A stretch of DNA of 64,000 nt. Source: Deltaproteobacteria bacterium (GTDB lineage: Bacteria; Desulfobacterota; GWC2-55-46). This document shows, in pieces, positions 1 to 9,412 of the stretch. The stretch covers positions 1 to 64,000 of the forward strand of contig JACRET010000095.1 of NCBI GenBank assembly GCA_016218105.1. The letters run 5' to 3'. Position 1 is the first letter of the stretch; every line of letters begins with the position of its first letter. A program made the translations under genes and the position numbers. The notes below the pieces were generated by a model. The model saw nothing but the letters and a program-made list of their open reading frames with translations. It had not been told where the DNA came from and did no database searches.

Positions 1-186
1 TTCATCAAGTACGCTGGGCGATACGGTGCCAAACGCTACCGGTTTGGACGGGCGGATGTGCTTGGAAGCCTGGTTTCAATGTTCATAAATCAGGAAGGGG
101 TCAATATAATCGACTGCCCGGTAGATTATTCTGAAAACGTTAGAGTGCTCACGGATGAGCTGGCTCGCAGAACCGTTCTGCTATAA
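1..186 (+). CDS. Acetolactate synthase-like TPP enzyme, C-terminal fragment
   Basis: The window opens inside this reading frame, which runs in frame 1 to a TAA at 184-186 and leaves only the last 61 residues. The fragment resembles the end of the TPP-binding domain of acetolactate synthase-type enzymes: F-x-K-Y-A near the start, then a run toward a conserved block reading IIDCPVDYSENV, close to the VIDVPVDYSDN block of catabolic acetolactate synthases. These enzymes condense two pyruvates to acetolactate in the cytoplasm. The catalytic glutamate and the TPP motif lie outside the window, so the exact substrate cannot be judged. A palindromic element begins six bases after the stop. Family assignment is from motif resemblance only. 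Confidence 0.6.
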   Translation, partial: FIKYAGRYGAKRYRFGRADVLGSLVSMFINQEGVNIIDCPVDYSENVRVLTDELARRTVLL

Positions 187-191
187 TCTGG

Positions 192-314
192 CAGGTTGCT
201 GAAAAAGTCCATCTGCTTTGTTGTCTTCGACGCTCGTCACTGCGGCGTACGGACAAGGTACGCCGCAGTCCTCGCTTCTCGATGCCTCGCAGCTGAATCT
301 TTTTGAGCAGCCTG
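192..314. repeat. 123-bp palindromic MITE-like element
   Basis: The ends form an imperfect inverted repeat: CAGGTTGCTGAAAAAG at 192-207 matches the reverse complement of CTTTTTGAGCAGCCTG at 299-314 at 14 of 16 positions. The centre holds a perfect 12-bp stem, ACTGCGGCGTAC and GTACGCCGCAGT, with a 7-nt loop. No reading frame is present. Such terminal repeats around a strong central hairpin fit a non-autonomous mobile element or REP-like unit. It also probably ends transcription of the upstream gene. Confidence 0.7.
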
Positions 315-373
315 GACAAAATGCGGGTTTTTTAGCAGAAACGACGGATTAAAACAACGCGGACGGAGTAAAA

Positions 374-1561
374 ATGCGCTACATGCCATCGAACATATCC
401 GCAAGCCTTCTCCTGGCGGCACTCCTTTCGATATTCTTCTTCATCAGTCCCGCTATCAGCCGGAATGAACCGGGCGAGTTGGTAAAGACAAGGCTTGAGG
501 TACCGGAAAAATATAAAAAGGGCGCGCTTCGGGTTGAACGGACGCTCAACGTCCCCTATGGCTTTAAGGTGTCGGTCTTTGCCGCTGGCATAGAAGGCGC
601 GCGCTTCATGGCTCTCGACGGGGATGGTAATATTTACGTCAGCCTTACATCCGGGGGAAAAGTCGTTACGCTCCCTGATGCCGACAAAGACGGCGTTGCA
701 GACAAGGCTGTTACCTTCGCCAGGGGCCTTGACAGGCCGCATGGGCTGGCCTTTAAAGGAAAAGACCTGATAGTCGCAGGGGCCGGGAGCCTTGTTCTCC
801 TTCGGGATGAAAACGGAGATCTTGAGGCGGACGTCAAGAGGGTTCTAACGGATGACGTCCCCGGAGGAGGCGGGCATTTTACGAGGTCGATCGTTATCGG
901 GCCTGAAGGCGATTTTTTCATCTCGGCAGGCTCAAGCTGTAATGCCTGTGTTGAAAAAGACAGGCGAAGGGCCGCTGTATTGAGGTTCAGGGACGGAAAG
1001 GCCCGGATATACGCCACGGGATTAAGGAACAGCGTAGGCATAGCCTTGCATACTGATACTAAAGAGTTATGGGCCGCGGATAACGGGACTGACGGCCTGG
1101 GGGACGATATTCCGCCGGAGGAATTAAACAGGATAGTGGAGGGCGGCGATTACGGCTGGCCGTATTGTTACGGAAGAAAGACGGCTGACCCGAATTTCGG
1201 CTCTCCCGGGAGGTGCAAGGATACTATCCCTGCCGTAGTTGAGATGCAGGCGCATTCCGCGCCTCTGGGAATTGCCTTCGGATTTGGACTTGAATTCCCG
1301 CATGAATTCAGGGATGTCTTGTACATCGCGTTTCACGGCTCCTGGAACAGAAGCGTCCCGACAGGATATAAACTCATCGCGATACCTTTTAGGGATGGCA
1401 AGCCGTCAGGTAAGCCCTTTGATGTAATAACCGGCTGGCAAACGGAAACAGGCGCGTGGGGCAGGCCCGTCGCTCCGCTCGTCGGAAAGGACGGGGCGTT
1501 ATATCTCTCGGACGACCATGAGGGCATCATTTACAGGGTAACAGCCGGGGAGGGAAAATGA
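374..1561 (+). CDS. PQQ-dependent sugar (sorbosone-type) dehydrogenase
   Basis: A 395-residue exported protein of the soluble glucose/sorbosone dehydrogenase family, a six-bladed beta-propeller that oxidises aldoses with PQQ in the periplasm. Residues about 1-29 form a signal peptide with a long hydrophobic core (LLLAALLSIFFFISPA). Blade repeats follow, including FMALDGDGNIYVS, GLDRPHGLAF and GLRNSVGIAL, and the chain ends with the family's typical DDHEGIIYRV. The pair CNAC near residue 193 is not followed by His, so no haem c site is present. ATG 374 is preceded by GGACGGAG. The gene stands alone between two repeat-bearing gaps. Substrate is unknown; many family members have no proven activity. 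Confidence 0.8.
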   Translation: MRYMPSNISASLLLAALLSIFFFISPAISRNEPGELVKTRLEVPEKYKKGALRVERTLNVPYGFKVSVFAAGIEGARFMALDGDGNIYVSLTSGGKVVTLPDADKDGVADKAVTFARGLDRPHGLAFKGKDLIVAGAGSLVLLRDENGDLEADVKRVLTDDVPGGGGHFTRSIVIGPEGDFFISAGSSCNACVEKDRRRAAVLRFRDGKARIYATGLRNSVGIALHTDTKELWAADNGTDGLGDDIPPEELNRIVEGGDYGWPYCYGRKTADPNFGSPGRCKDTIPAVVEMQAHSAPLGIAFGFGLEFPHEFRDVLYIAFHGSWNRSVPTGYKLIAIPFRDGKPSGKPFDVITGWQTETGAWGRPVAPLVGKDGALYLSDDHEGIIYRVTAGEGK

Positions 1562-1867
1562 TAGGGCGGCTATGGAACGTTGTGCTTTCCGGGAAGAATT
1601 TAAATGATGGGCGGAATCCACTCTGCCGGGCTTATTTTTAAGGGTGCGCACAGCGCACCCTACGACGCTGGTTACACCTTATCAGCTTGCGAACACCACA
1701 AATTACGCAGATGCCCACACCTCTTGAAAAATTACCATGAAAATACATTAGTCCCGTAGGTTGGGTTAGCGAAGCGTAACCCAACCTAATCCGAATCTCA
1801 GCCCCACGCCTTCCTCAAATACATCCCTCTCCGCCGGATGCCCTGTTTTACATATCGATCAAAATAC
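1562..1867. other. Convergent intergenic gap with two hairpins
   Basis: This 306-base gap separates the sugar dehydrogenase (plus) from glgB (minus), both of which end here. It holds two near-perfect hairpins: AGGGTGCGC/GCGCACCCT at 1641-1661 with a 3-nt loop, and TAGGTTGGGTTA/TAACCCAACCTA at 1757-1788 with an 8-nt loop. Both look like widely dispersed extragenic palindromes and could terminate transcription from both sides. I see no gene in it; the short frame starting at the ATGA overlap at 1558 is only about 27 codons and unsupported. Confidence 0.6.
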
Positions 1868-3793
1868 TTAAAAACTCCTCTTAAAGAAGGCCGCTGAAAG
1901 GGGAGGGAGCGTCAGGTCGAGCGAATACGGGCGGTTGTGGGCCGGAAAATATTCCGCGTCAACCCCTCCGAGATTCCCTTTTCCGCTTCCTCCGTACTCG
2001 GGGGCGTCGCTGTTCAATATCTCTTTCCAGTATCCGTCAGCAGGCACGCCGACCCGGTAGTTGGCCCTGTATACGGGGGTCAGGTTGCAGACGACAAGTA
2101 TTATGTTCCTCGTCTCATGCCCTTTTCTGATGAAGCTTATAATGCTTTCTCCCCAATCGTGGAAATCAACCCATTCATAGCCGTCGTTCTCGAAATCCAG
2201 CTCATGGAGCGCGGTCTCGTTTTTATAAAGCCTGTTAAGGTCTTTTACCCATTTCTGAACCCCGGCATGGTAAGAGAACTGAAGCACATGCCACTCCAGG
2301 CTCTCGTCGTGGCTCCATTCCTTTACCTGCCCCCACTCCGCGCCCATGAAAAGAAGCTTTTTGCCCGGGTGCCCGAACATGTAGCCGTATAAAAGGCGAA
2401 GGTTGGCGAACCTCTGCCACTCGTCGCCGGGCATTTTGCCGATGAGAGAGCCTTTGCCGTGGACAACCTCGTCATGGGAAAGGGGGAGTATGAAGTTTTC
2501 CATAAAGGCGTACCAGATGCTGAACGTAAGCTGGTTATGGCTATACTTCCTGTAGACAGGGTCTTTAGAGAAGTATTTAAGCGTGTCGTGCATCCAGCCC
2601 ATGTTCCACTTCATAGAAAAGCCGAGTCCGCCCAGATAGGTAGGCTTTGATACCATCGGCCATGCGGTAGATTCCTCCGCGAACATCTGTATGTCCGGGA
2701 ACTCCTGATACAGGGCCTCGTTAAGCCTTTTTATAAAGCTTATAGCCTCGATATTTTCCCTGCCGCCGTATTCATTCGCCAGCCATTCGCCTTCTTTTCT
2801 CGAATAGTCGAGATAGAGCATCGAGGCCACGGCGTCAACCCTGAGGCCGTCTATGTGGTATTTATCGAGCCAGAACATGGCGCTGCTGATAAGGAACGAC
2901 CTTACCTCGTTCCTCCCGTAATTGAAGATATAGCTGGACCAGTCGGGATGAAAGCCTTTCCTGGGGTCAGCGTGCTCAAAGAGATGAGTCCCGTCGAAGT
3001 AAGCGAGCCCGTAATCATCCGAAGGGAAGTGCGAGGGGACCCAGTCCAGTATCACCCCTATGCCGTTCTGGTGGAGATGATCCACAAAATACATGAAATC
3101 CTGGGGGGTGCCGTACCTGCTCGTCGGTGAAAAGTAGCCAAGCGTCTGATATCCCCACGAGCCGTAGAACGGGTGTTCCATAATGGGCAACAGCTCCACA
3201 TGCGTAAAGCCCATCTCTTTCGCGTAATCGGCAAGCTGGTGCGCGAGCTCCCTGTAATTTAAAAACCTGTTGCCTTCTTCGGGTACGCGCCTCCATGAGC
3301 CAAGGTGCACCTCGTAGATGGAGATAGGGCCTTTAAGCTTGTTGTGGAGATGCCTGTTCTGCATCCAATCGATGTCTTGCCACTGATAGCTCAGATCCCA
3401 GACCATCGAGGCTGTCTTGGGCGGCACCTCGAAGCTGAAAGCGAACGGGTCGGCCTTCTGGACCTTGTGGCCGTGATACCTCGACTGTATGTAGTATTTA
3501 TAAAAGGTTCCGGTAGATATGCCCGGGATGAACCCTTCCCATATCCCTGACCAGTCGTCGCGCACCCCCAGATTGTGAGATTCGGTATTCCAGCCGTTAA
3601 ACCCTCCGACAACCGACACCCTCTCGGCATTCGGCGCCCAGACTGCGAAGTGGACGCCTTTTACGCCGTTTACCTCGGCCAGATGGGCGCCCAGCTTGTT
3701 GTAGAGCTTGAAATGATTGCCTTCCTTGAAAAAGTATATATCGTGGTCTGTTATGTGTCCGGCCCCGTAAATTATAATATCCTGCGTCTGCAT
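1868..3793 (-). CDS. glgB: 1,4-alpha-glucan branching enzyme
   Basis: Branching enzyme of glycogen synthesis: it cuts an alpha-1,4 chain and re-attaches it by an alpha-1,6 bond in the cytoplasm. The 641 residues carry an N-terminal CBM48-type beta domain (about 30-115, with [20 protein letters not shown]), the GH13 barrel (about 150-490) and an all-beta C-terminal domain. Catalytic signatures are present: the nucleophile Asp in [11 protein letters not shown], the acid Glu in MFAEEST and the third Asp in [12 protein letters not shown]. It is shorter than the E. coli enzyme (about 728) because the extra first N-terminal module is missing, as in many bacteria. AGGAGAG stands six bases before the ATG. 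No glgA or glgC lies nearby. Confidence 0.95.
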   Translation of the reverse strand: MQTQDIIIYGAGHITDHDIYFFKEGNHFKLYNKLGAHLAEVNGVKGVHFAVWAPNAERVSVVGGFNGWNTESHNLGVRDDWSGIWEGFIPGISTGTFYKYYIQSRYHGHKVQKADPFAFSFEVPPKTASMVWDLSYQWQDIDWMQNRHLHNKLKGPISIYEVHLGSWRRVPEEGNRFLNYRELAHQLADYAKEMGFTHVELLPIMEHPFYGSWGYQTLGYFSPTSRYGTPQDFMYFVDHLHQNGIGVILDWVPSHFPSDDYGLAYFDGTHLFEHADPRKGFHPDWSSYIFNYGRNEVRSFLISSAMFWLDKYHIDGLRVDAVASMLYLDYSRKEGEWLANEYGGRENIEAISFIKRLNEALYQEFPDIQMFAEESTAWPMVSKPTYLGGLGFSMKWNMGWMHDTLKYFSKDPVYRKYSHNQLTFSIWYAFMENFILPLSHDEVVHGKGSLIGKMPGDEWQRFANLRLLYGYMFGHPGKKLLFMGAEWGQVKEWSHDESLEWHVLQFSYHAGVQKWVKDLNRLYKNETALHELDFENDGYEWVDFHDWGESIISFIRKGHETRNIILVVCNLTPVYRANYRVGVPADGYWKEILNSDAPEYGGSGKGNLGGVDAEYFPAHNRPYSLDLTLPPLSAAFFKRSF

Positions 3794-3922
3794 TAGACAC
3801 TCTCCTTGAATTTATCCTTTATTTGACCTGATAAATATACCATAAATCAGGATTTTGTGTAGTTAATAAGAGGTTGAAGGATTGAAGACGGAGTTTCAAT
3901 TAGGTATGTTTCGGTCTTTTTT

Positions 3923-4034
3923 AATCGGGTGCCCGGCGGAATCCCGCCCTTTTAAGGGCGGGTCAAAGCCGGGCTACACAAAAGAAACTGGTACCTTGCC
4001 GACAATCCCTGCCATTTATGGCAGGGTAATTGAA
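3923..4034 (+). repeat. Dispersed 112-bp structured repeat, copy 1
   Basis: First of three copies of an intergenic repeat (others at 18936-19051 and 39228-39340). It contains two strong hairpins, CCCGCCC TTTTA GGGCGGG-type at 3942-3962 and CCCTGCC-ATTTAT-GGCAGGG at 4007-4026, joined by a conserved linker with CCTTGCCGACAATCCC, and ends in AATTGAA. This copy has an extra TTTCAAT plus about 20 bases upstream from 3894. It sits between divergently placed glgB and surE. Confidence 0.8.
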
Positions 4035-4071
4035 ATACTTCAGGAAATCGCCCCCGGTTAGATATAATTCA

Positions 4072-4100
4072 TTGAATTCTCTCACTGATTTTATTATATT
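4072..4100 (+). promoter_or_regulatory. Sigma-70-type promoter for the surE cluster
   Basis: TTGAAT at 4072-4077 and TATATT at 4095-4100 are separated by exactly 17 bases. A start near 4107 would give a leader of about 17 nt before surE, which has no visible Shine-Dalgarno sequence. Position just downstream of repeat copy 1 supports it as the cluster promoter. Confidence 0.55.
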
Positions 4101-4123
4101 GTCATATTGCTACAACAAACCTT

Positions 4124-4882
4124 ATGGCCAACCCAAAAGAGAAAAAAGTAATACTTATATCCAACGACGACGGCATCCGCTCCGAAGGCATATTGAAGCT
4201 GGCCGCGTCCTTGAGACGGGCGGGGACCGTGTATGTCGTAGCGCCGGATCGTGAAAGGAGCGCCGCGAGCCACTCCCTTACGCTCCATCGTCCCTTGAGG
4301 GTCGAGGAAGTCGGCCCAAAGATGTACGCCGTTGACGGCACCCCGACGGATTGCGTGACGCTGGCCGTAAACGGCATCCTGCCCGTAAGGCCGGATATCG
4401 TCGTATCCGGGATAAACAGAGGCGGCAACCTGGGCGAGGACGTCTCCTATTCAGGCACGGTCTCCGCGGCTATGGAAGGCACTCTTCTAAACATCCCCTC
4501 GATAGCCATGTCATTAGTGGCGAGGGAAAATTATGATTTCAAGCCTGCCGCCGCGTTCGCGCTTAAGCTTGTAAAGTATGTATTCAAAAAGGGGCTTCCC
4601 AAGGACACGCTCCTGAACGTCAATGTCCCCGCCAAAATGGCCATAAAGGGCTATAAGATAACGAAGCAGGGCAAACGCTTCTTTAGCGACGTGGTAGTGG
4701 AAAAAGTCGACCCAAGAGGCAAGAAATATTACTGGATAGGCGGCGATATGGAGAGATGGGAGGGCGGGGAAGACGCTGATTTTTACGCCATAAGCAAAGG
4801 CTACATCTCTATCACCCCCATACATCTTGACATGACAAACCACGGGTCGATACAGGAACTTCAGCGCTGGGACATAAAATAA
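4124..4882 (+). CDS. surE: 5'/3'-nucleotidase SurE
   Basis: Metal-dependent nucleoside monophosphate phosphatase, 252 residues, cytoplasmic, linked to stationary-phase survival in the family. The N-terminal metal site ILISNDDGIRSEGI carries the paired aspartates, and the second signature VSGINRGGNLGEDVSYSGTV with Asn and Ser ligands follows near residue 95. Length matches the family. The ATG has no clear ribosome site, consistent with the very short predicted leader. It is followed nine bases later by pcm, then an NlpD-like gene and a sigma factor, the same order as surE-pcm-nlpD-rpoS in Gammaproteobacteria. Confidence 0.95.
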   Translation: MANPKEKKVILISNDDGIRSEGILKLAASLRRAGTVYVVAPDRERSAASHSLTLHRPLRVEEVGPKMYAVDGTPTDCVTLAVNGILPVRPDIVVSGINRGGNLGEDVSYSGTVSAAMEGTLLNIPSIAMSLVARENYDFKPAAAFALKLVKYVFKKGLPKDTLLNVNVPAKMAIKGYKITKQGKRFFSDVVVEKVDPRGKKYYWIGGDMERWEGGEDADFYAISKGYISITPIHLDMTNHGSIQELQRWDIK

Positions 4883-4891
4883 GGTGGCGTT

Positions 4892-5572
4892 TTGACGATA
4901 CGGGTAAAAAAAGACTTATACGAGAGGATGAGGCAGCAGATGCTCGATAACCAGCTTATTCCGAGGGGTATAAAGCAGGCTGAAGTCCTCCACGCAATGT
5001 TTACCGTCCCGAGGCATATCTTTGTCGAAGAAGGGCTTTATGCGCAGGCATATAACGATTATCCGCTCCCGATAGGCGAAAAGCAGACCATATCCCAGCC
5101 GTTCATGGTCGCTCTCATGACCGAAGCCCTCGGCTTGACCGGGAAAGAGCGCGTGCTTGAGATAGGCACCGGCTCAGGGTATCAGACGGCCGTGCTGTCG
5201 ATGTTGTCATACAAGGTCTATTCGATCGAGCGCATCTCAAAGATAGCTGACAGGGCGCGGAAGGTTCTCGACAAACTCCTTTGCTCAAATGTGATCGTGA
5301 GGGTCGCTGACGGGACTACAGGCTGGCCGGACGAAGCCCCTTTTGACGCGATAATCACGACCGCCGGCTCCCCGCAGGTGCCGGAGGCCTACATCAACCA
5401 GCTCCGCGCGGGAGGCCGCCTGATAATACCCGTAGGGCCGGAGGAGTCACAGAAGCTTCTCAGGATAACCAAGAAGGCCGACGGTGGCTTCGCTACCGAA
5501 GTCCTTGGAGGCTGCAGGTTTGTAAAGCTCATAGGCAAGTACGGCTGGCAGGATAAAAACGAGGCCTGCTAG
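4892..5572 (+). CDS. pcm: Protein-L-isoaspartate O-methyltransferase
   Basis: Repairs damaged proteins by methylating L-isoaspartyl residues with S-adenosylmethionine in the cytoplasm. The 226-residue chain has the family substrate loop [14 protein letters not shown] and SAM motif [17 protein letters not shown], then [11 protein letters not shown]. The frame opens with TTG at 4892, chosen because AAGGTGG lies at a good distance and the conserved N-terminus ([16 protein letters not shown]) starts just after. It lies nine bases after surE and is surely co-transcribed. Confidence 0.93.
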   Translation: MTIRVKKDLYERMRQQMLDNQLIPRGIKQAEVLHAMFTVPRHIFVEEGLYAQAYNDYPLPIGEKQTISQPFMVALMTEALGLTGKERVLEIGTGSGYQTAVLSMLSYKVYSIERISKIADRARKVLDKLLCSNVIVRVADGTTGWPDEAPFDAIITTAGSPQVPEAYINQLRAGGRLIIPVGPEESQKLLRITKKADGGFATEVLGGCRFVKLIGKYGWQDKNEAC

Positions 5573-5686
5573 GGTATTCTTTTTCCAAAAATCTCCACAA
5601 AAAAACAGCCCCGTTCCTTTTGGGTTAAATTACTCATAAGTCGGCAGCACATGGCAAAGGGCGTACCACCTTTTTTATACCCATTC

Positions 5687-6349
5687 ATGAAGACCTTCCG
5701 GCTTGCCGGGCTCTTTTTCCTTTTATCTTTCGCGGGCTGTGTGGCGGGTGGCGGGGTCTATCACACCGTCGGCAAGGGAGAGACCTTGTGGCGGATCTGC
5801 CGCACGTACAAGGCTGATATCCAGGAAGTAGCCGAGCTTAATAACATTAAAGACCCTACCGAGATCAAGGCCGGAAGAAAGATATTCATCCCCGGGGTTT
5901 CAAAAAAGAAGAAAGTCGTGTCTTACGGCACTCCACTGCCGGCAGAGAAGGAGGCGGAGGAGAGGATCGTGATCGAGAAGGACAGGTTCCTATGGCCCGT
6001 TAACGGTGCGCTGGAATCGTCCTTCGGCCCCCGGAACGGCACAAGGCACACCGGGATAGACATATCAGCCAAGGAGGGGACGCCTGTTAAGGCGGCGGAC
6101 AGCGGCGAGGTAGTATTCGTAAACTCAAGCATGCGGGGCTACGGCAATATTATAATTTTAAAGCATAAAGATGATTTTTACACGGTATACGCACACAACA
6201 AGGAGAACCTTGTAAAAAAAGGTGAGGATGTAAAGAGAGGGGAGATAATAGCGAGCGTCGGCAACACGGGGAATGCCACAGGCAACCATCTTCACTTCGA
6301 GGTGCGCCAGGGCAAGAACGTTCGGAACCCTCTTTTTTTCTTGCCATAA
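5687..6349 (+). CDS. nlpD: NlpD-like LysM/M23 murein hydrolase lipoprotein
   Basis: Envelope lipoprotein of the NlpD/EnvC class that binds and may cut peptidoglycan. A lipoprotein signal ends in LSFAGC; a LysM domain follows (YHTVGKGETLWRI to KAGRKIFIP) and then an M23 peptidase domain. Unlike E. coli NlpD, which has lost its zinc ligands, this one keeps HxxxD in RHTGIDIS and HxH in NHLHFEVR, so it could be an active endopeptidase. I chose the Met at 5687 because it gives a normal short lipoprotein signal; an upstream Met at 5651 is in frame. Neither has a good ribosome site. It sits between pcm and the sigma factor. Confidence 0.85.
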   Translation: MKTFRLAGLFFLLSFAGCVAGGGVYHTVGKGETLWRICRTYKADIQEVAELNNIKDPTEIKAGRKIFIPGVSKKKKVVSYGTPLPAEKEAEERIVIEKDRFLWPVNGALESSFGPRNGTRHTGIDISAKEGTPVKAADSGEVVFVNSSMRGYGNIIILKHKDDFYTVYAHNKENLVKKGEDVKRGEIIASVGNTGNATGNHLHFEVRQGKNVRNPLFFLP

Positions 6350-6431
6350 ACGTTTTTTTGTAGTAGAAACAATACAATATGTAAATAAAAAGATGATCAG
6401 CTCGAGTTTTGCTTCTGGACGCGGAGGCGTT

Positions 6432-7343
6432 ATGAGGAATTCGAGAGGAGGCAGGAGTGAAGGCGCTTCCACCCCGATGCTCAATCGGGGTGAAGATAAA
6501 GGAGCAAGAGAGCCTTCAACAGATACTTTAAAATTCTACTTCAATTCCATACGGAAGTTTCCCCTCCTTACATCCAGAGAAGAAAAAGACCTTGCCGGTA
6601 AGATCGCCAAAGGAGACCAGAAGGCCCGTCATAAGATGATAGAGGCCAATCTCCGTCTCGTAGTAAACCTCGCCAAAAAATATATGAACAGAGGATTCCC
6701 GCTCCAGGACCTTATAGAAGAAGGGAATATCGGCCTTATAAAGTCAGCCGAGCGGTTCAAGGTCTCCAAGGGATGCAAGTTTTCCACCTATGCGACTTAC
6801 TGGATAAGGCAGTCCATTGAGCGCGCGCTTGCCAACCAGGCCAACACCGTAAGGCTGCCGATACATGTCACGGCCGATATCGCCAAGATTTGCAGGGCCT
6901 CTCACGAGCTTATGATGTCCCTTAACAGGGAGCCTGACATAAGAGAGCTTGCGGAGAGGACTGGGCTGTCTGGAAGGTACGTAAAAAAACTTGACATCGT
7001 CAGCAAAAAAAGTTATTCACTCGAAGCGATTCTGCCCGACGGCAGCGACCAGACGCTCCTTGACAGGCTTGAGGACCCTAAATGTCCCGCGCCTGTGGAT
7101 GTGCTGGACCTGTCCAGAAAATCAAGAAAGATCAAAAGCTGGCTTGAACTCCTGGAAGAGCACGAACGGATGATAATAAGCCTCAGGTTCGGGCTTGACA
7201 GGGGCGGCCCGCAAACCCTTGAGGAGATAGGAAAGGCTATCGGGGTTACAAGGGAAAGGGTCAGGCAGATAGAGGTAAAGGCCCTGGTCAAGCTTAAAAA
7301 AATAATCGAAAAAAATAATATAGCATCGCTGGATGCCGTATGA
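6432..7343 (+). CDS. rpoS: RpoS/RpoD-family RNA polymerase sigma factor
   Basis: A group 1/2 sigma-70 factor of 303 residues. Region 1.2 ([17 protein letters not shown]), region 2 ([50 protein letters not shown]), region 3 (RLPIHV) and region 4 ([20 protein letters not shown]) are all present; the acidic region 1.1 of primary sigma factors is absent. That, plus its place after surE-pcm-nlpD, suggests the stationary-phase factor RpoS. Start 6432 is chosen for GGAGG five bases upstream; a longer frame reaches into nlpD but is not needed. The name RpoS is inferred from context and missing region 1.1, not from a decisive motif. Confidence 0.85.
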   Translation: MRNSRGGRSEGASTPMLNRGEDKGAREPSTDTLKFYFNSIRKFPLLTSREEKDLAGKIAKGDQKARHKMIEANLRLVVNLAKKYMNRGFPLQDLIEEGNIGLIKSAERFKVSKGCKFSTYATYWIRQSIERALANQANTVRLPIHVTADIAKICRASHELMMSLNREPDIRELAERTGLSGRYVKKLDIVSKKSYSLEAILPDGSDQTLLDRLEDPKCPAPVDVLDLSRKSRKIKSWLELLEEHERMIISLRFGLDRGGPQTLEEIGKAIGVTRERVRQIEVKALVKLKKIIEKNNIASLDAV

Positions 7344-7380
7344 TAATCTGAAACTATTCAAGAATATAAAGGAGAGTGGC

Positions 7381-7899
7381 ATGGTTGAGCAACTTAAGAA
7401 AGCTATCCGGGATGTTCCTGATTTTCCTAAAAAAGGCATACTATTCAAAGACATAACAACCTTATGCAAGGACCCTGCTCTCTTCCAGCGCATGGTCGAT
7501 CTGCTGGGACACCGCTATATAGGAAAGAAAGTTGATCTCGTGGTCGGCATAGAGGCGCGCGGATTTATCGTTGGGGCCGCCCTGGCATATAAGCTTGGCG
7601 CCGGGGTCGTCCTGGTAAGAAAGCCAGGGAAGCTCCCGCATAAGACGCACAAGGCAAGCTATACCCTTGAGTACGGCAAGGACTCCCTTGAGATACATCA
7701 GGATGCGATACAAAAGGGCCAGAATGTGGTCATAGCCGACGACCTCCTCGCCACAGGCGGCACCGCCGGAGCGGTGGCAAACCTGGTGAGGGAGATGGGC
7801 GGAAACATAATCGAGTGCACATTCATAGTAGAGCTTGATGAGCTGAAGGGCAGGGACAAGCTCGCCCCGCACCCGGTATTCTCACTTATTTCGTATTGA
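7381..7899 (+). CDS. apt: Adenine phosphoribosyltransferase
   Basis: Purine salvage enzyme that makes AMP from adenine and PRPP in the cytoplasm. The 172-residue chain has the family N-terminus ([19 protein letters not shown]), the GIEARGF loop and the PRPP-binding motif [15 protein letters not shown]. The start at 7381 has GGAGAG in front; an in-frame Met at 7333 overlaps the sigma-factor gene and lacks support. It lies 37 bases after the sigma gene and ends the cluster with a strong terminator. Confidence 0.95.
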   Translation: MVEQLKKAIRDVPDFPKKGILFKDITTLCKDPALFQRMVDLLGHRYIGKKVDLVVGIEARGFIVGAALAYKLGAGVVLVRKPGKLPHKTHKASYTLEYGKDSLEIHQDAIQKGQNVVIADDLLATGGTAGAVANLVREMGGNIIECTFIVELDELKGRDKLAPHPVFSLISY

Positions 7900-7910
7900 T
7901 CATGGAAAGG

Positions 7911-7939
7911 GAAAGCCCTGCGGCTGCCGCAGGGCTTTC
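7911..7939 (+). terminator. Rho-independent terminator after apt
   Basis: A perfect 13-bp stem, GAAAGCCCTGCGG and CCGCAGGGCTTTC, with loop CTG, 12 bases after the apt stop, followed by TTATT. It closes the surE-pcm-nlpD-sigma-apt unit. Confidence 0.85.
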
Positions 7940-8142
7940 TTATTGTTCCAACGAGAGGGCTGAGGGTTAGGGGGCACGGGGGCGCCTTCCCAAACTCCCA
8001 TTACCGTAGATGTTGGGGAGAGTGGATTATTTTCGTTTTAAAGCAGTACCTTCCCCAATTACCCTGGCCTTTAGACTGGTTGGCAGTAAGCCAGGCCCAA
8101 ACAGGTTTTTAAAGATCAGCCTTTGCCCGTCCGTTCAACTTC

Positions 8143-9396
8143 ATGGATTCCACGCTCAATTATATCCCTCTTCTTATACTGTCAGGCGTATTCGTCCTTA
8201 TAGCCGTAAGGCAGATAGGCTCCGTCAGGTTAAGGATCTGGCAGATCATGTGCTTAGGCGCGCTCGCTTGCGTCCTTACCGGCGGCATTTCCATCCCCTC
8301 GGCTTTAAGATCCATAAACCTCGATGTGATGTTTTTCCTCTTCGGCATGTTTGTGGTGGGTGAGGCGCTCATCAAGAGCGGGTATCTCTATCATGTCTCC
8401 TACGGCTTTTTCAAGAACGCCAGAAATGTCGACAGCCTCGTTATCCTGATCCTCTTTGTAATAGGAACCCTCTCAGCCTTTCTGATGAACGACACGCTCG
8501 CGGTAATCGGCACTCCGCTGGTTCTTTTTTTCGCGGAGAAACATAAGATTAATCATAAACTTCTGCTTTTATCGCTTTGTTTCGCAACGACAATCGGGAG
8601 CGTTGCCAGCCCTATCGGAAACCCGCAAAACCTCCTTATCGCCGTAGGCGGCAATATGGATAACCCCTTTGTGACATTCTTTAAATATCTGGCCGTACCG
8701 ACTGCCGTGAATCTATTTCTCGCCTATCTTGTTTTGAAGGTGATCTACAAAAAGCACTTTCATACCGGCGCGCTCGTCAGTTCCCGTGAGGATATACTCG
8801 ATACGAAGCTCGCCTGGATAGCGAGGTCATCGCTTGTGATCATAGTTCTGCTGGTCTTCTTAAAGATCGGAGCGGTGGTCTTTTTTAAAGGTCTTGATTT
8901 CAGGCTGACGTACATAGCGATCGCCGCCGCCTTGCCCGTAATCATTTTAAGCCCGAGACGGGCCGAGGTCGTAAGGTCTATAGACTGGCACACATTGATT
9001 TTTTTTGCCGCATTGTTCATCCTGATGGAGGGCGTGTGGGAGAGCGGCGTTATCCAGTATTTTATCTCAGAGGCTTCGTACGACCTGACCTCGGTTGAGC
9101 TTATCTTGGGGGTTAGCGTGGTTTTGAGCCAGCTACTATCCAACGTGCCTTTTGTGGCGCTTTATCTGCCGCTCCTTACGCACCTTGGCGCGTCCCCGCT
9201 CGGGTTGTCCGCGCTGGCGGCCGGGTCGACTATCGCCGGAAACCTGCTGATACTGGGAGCGGCAAGCAATGTGATAATCATTCAGAACGCGGAAAAGAGG
9301 GGGCATACGCTCACCTTTATGGAGTTCGCGAAGGCAGGGATTCCGCTTACGGTCTTGAATCTGATCGTGTACTGGGTGTATTTCAGGGTGATATAG
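8143..9396 (+). CDS. SLC13/ArsB-type ion transporter permease
   Basis: Inner-membrane permease of the IT superfamily (ArsB/NhaD/SLC13 type), 417 residues with about eleven hydrophobic spans. The first half has the paired signature LMNDTLAVIGTPLVLFF followed by TTIGSVASPIGNPQNLLIAVGG, and the second half the matching LLSNVPFVALYLPLL. These two re-entrant segments bind anion and cation in the fold. Whether it carries dicarboxylates, arsenite, sulfate or exchanges Na+/H+ cannot be told. The 243-base gap upstream has two inverted repeats, TTGGGGA/TCCCCAA and CCTGGC/GCCAGG (about 8013-8097), which could be regulatory. No neighbour points to a substrate. Confidence 0.8.
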   Translation: MDSTLNYIPLLILSGVFVLIAVRQIGSVRLRIWQIMCLGALACVLTGGISIPSALRSINLDVMFFLFGMFVVGEALIKSGYLYHVSYGFFKNARNVDSLVILILFVIGTLSAFLMNDTLAVIGTPLVLFFAEKHKINHKLLLLSLCFATTIGSVASPIGNPQNLLIAVGGNMDNPFVTFFKYLAVPTAVNLFLAYLVLKVIYKKHFHTGALVSSREDILDTKLAWIARSSLVIIVLLVFLKIGAVVFFKGLDFRLTYIAIAAALPVIILSPRRAEVVRSIDWHTLIFFAALFILMEGVWESGVIQYFISEASYDLTSVELILGVSVVLSQLLSNVPFVALYLPLLTHLGASPLGLSALAAGSTIAGNLLILGAASNVIIIQNAEKRGHTLTFMEFAKAGIPLTVLNLIVYWVYFRVI

Positions 9397-9412
9397 TCCC
9401 CTTTTTAATATG

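Noticed and set aside
1558-1641. Short frame starting at the sugar dehydrogenase stop (ATGA)
   Set aside because: About 27 codons, no ribosome site and no recognisable product.
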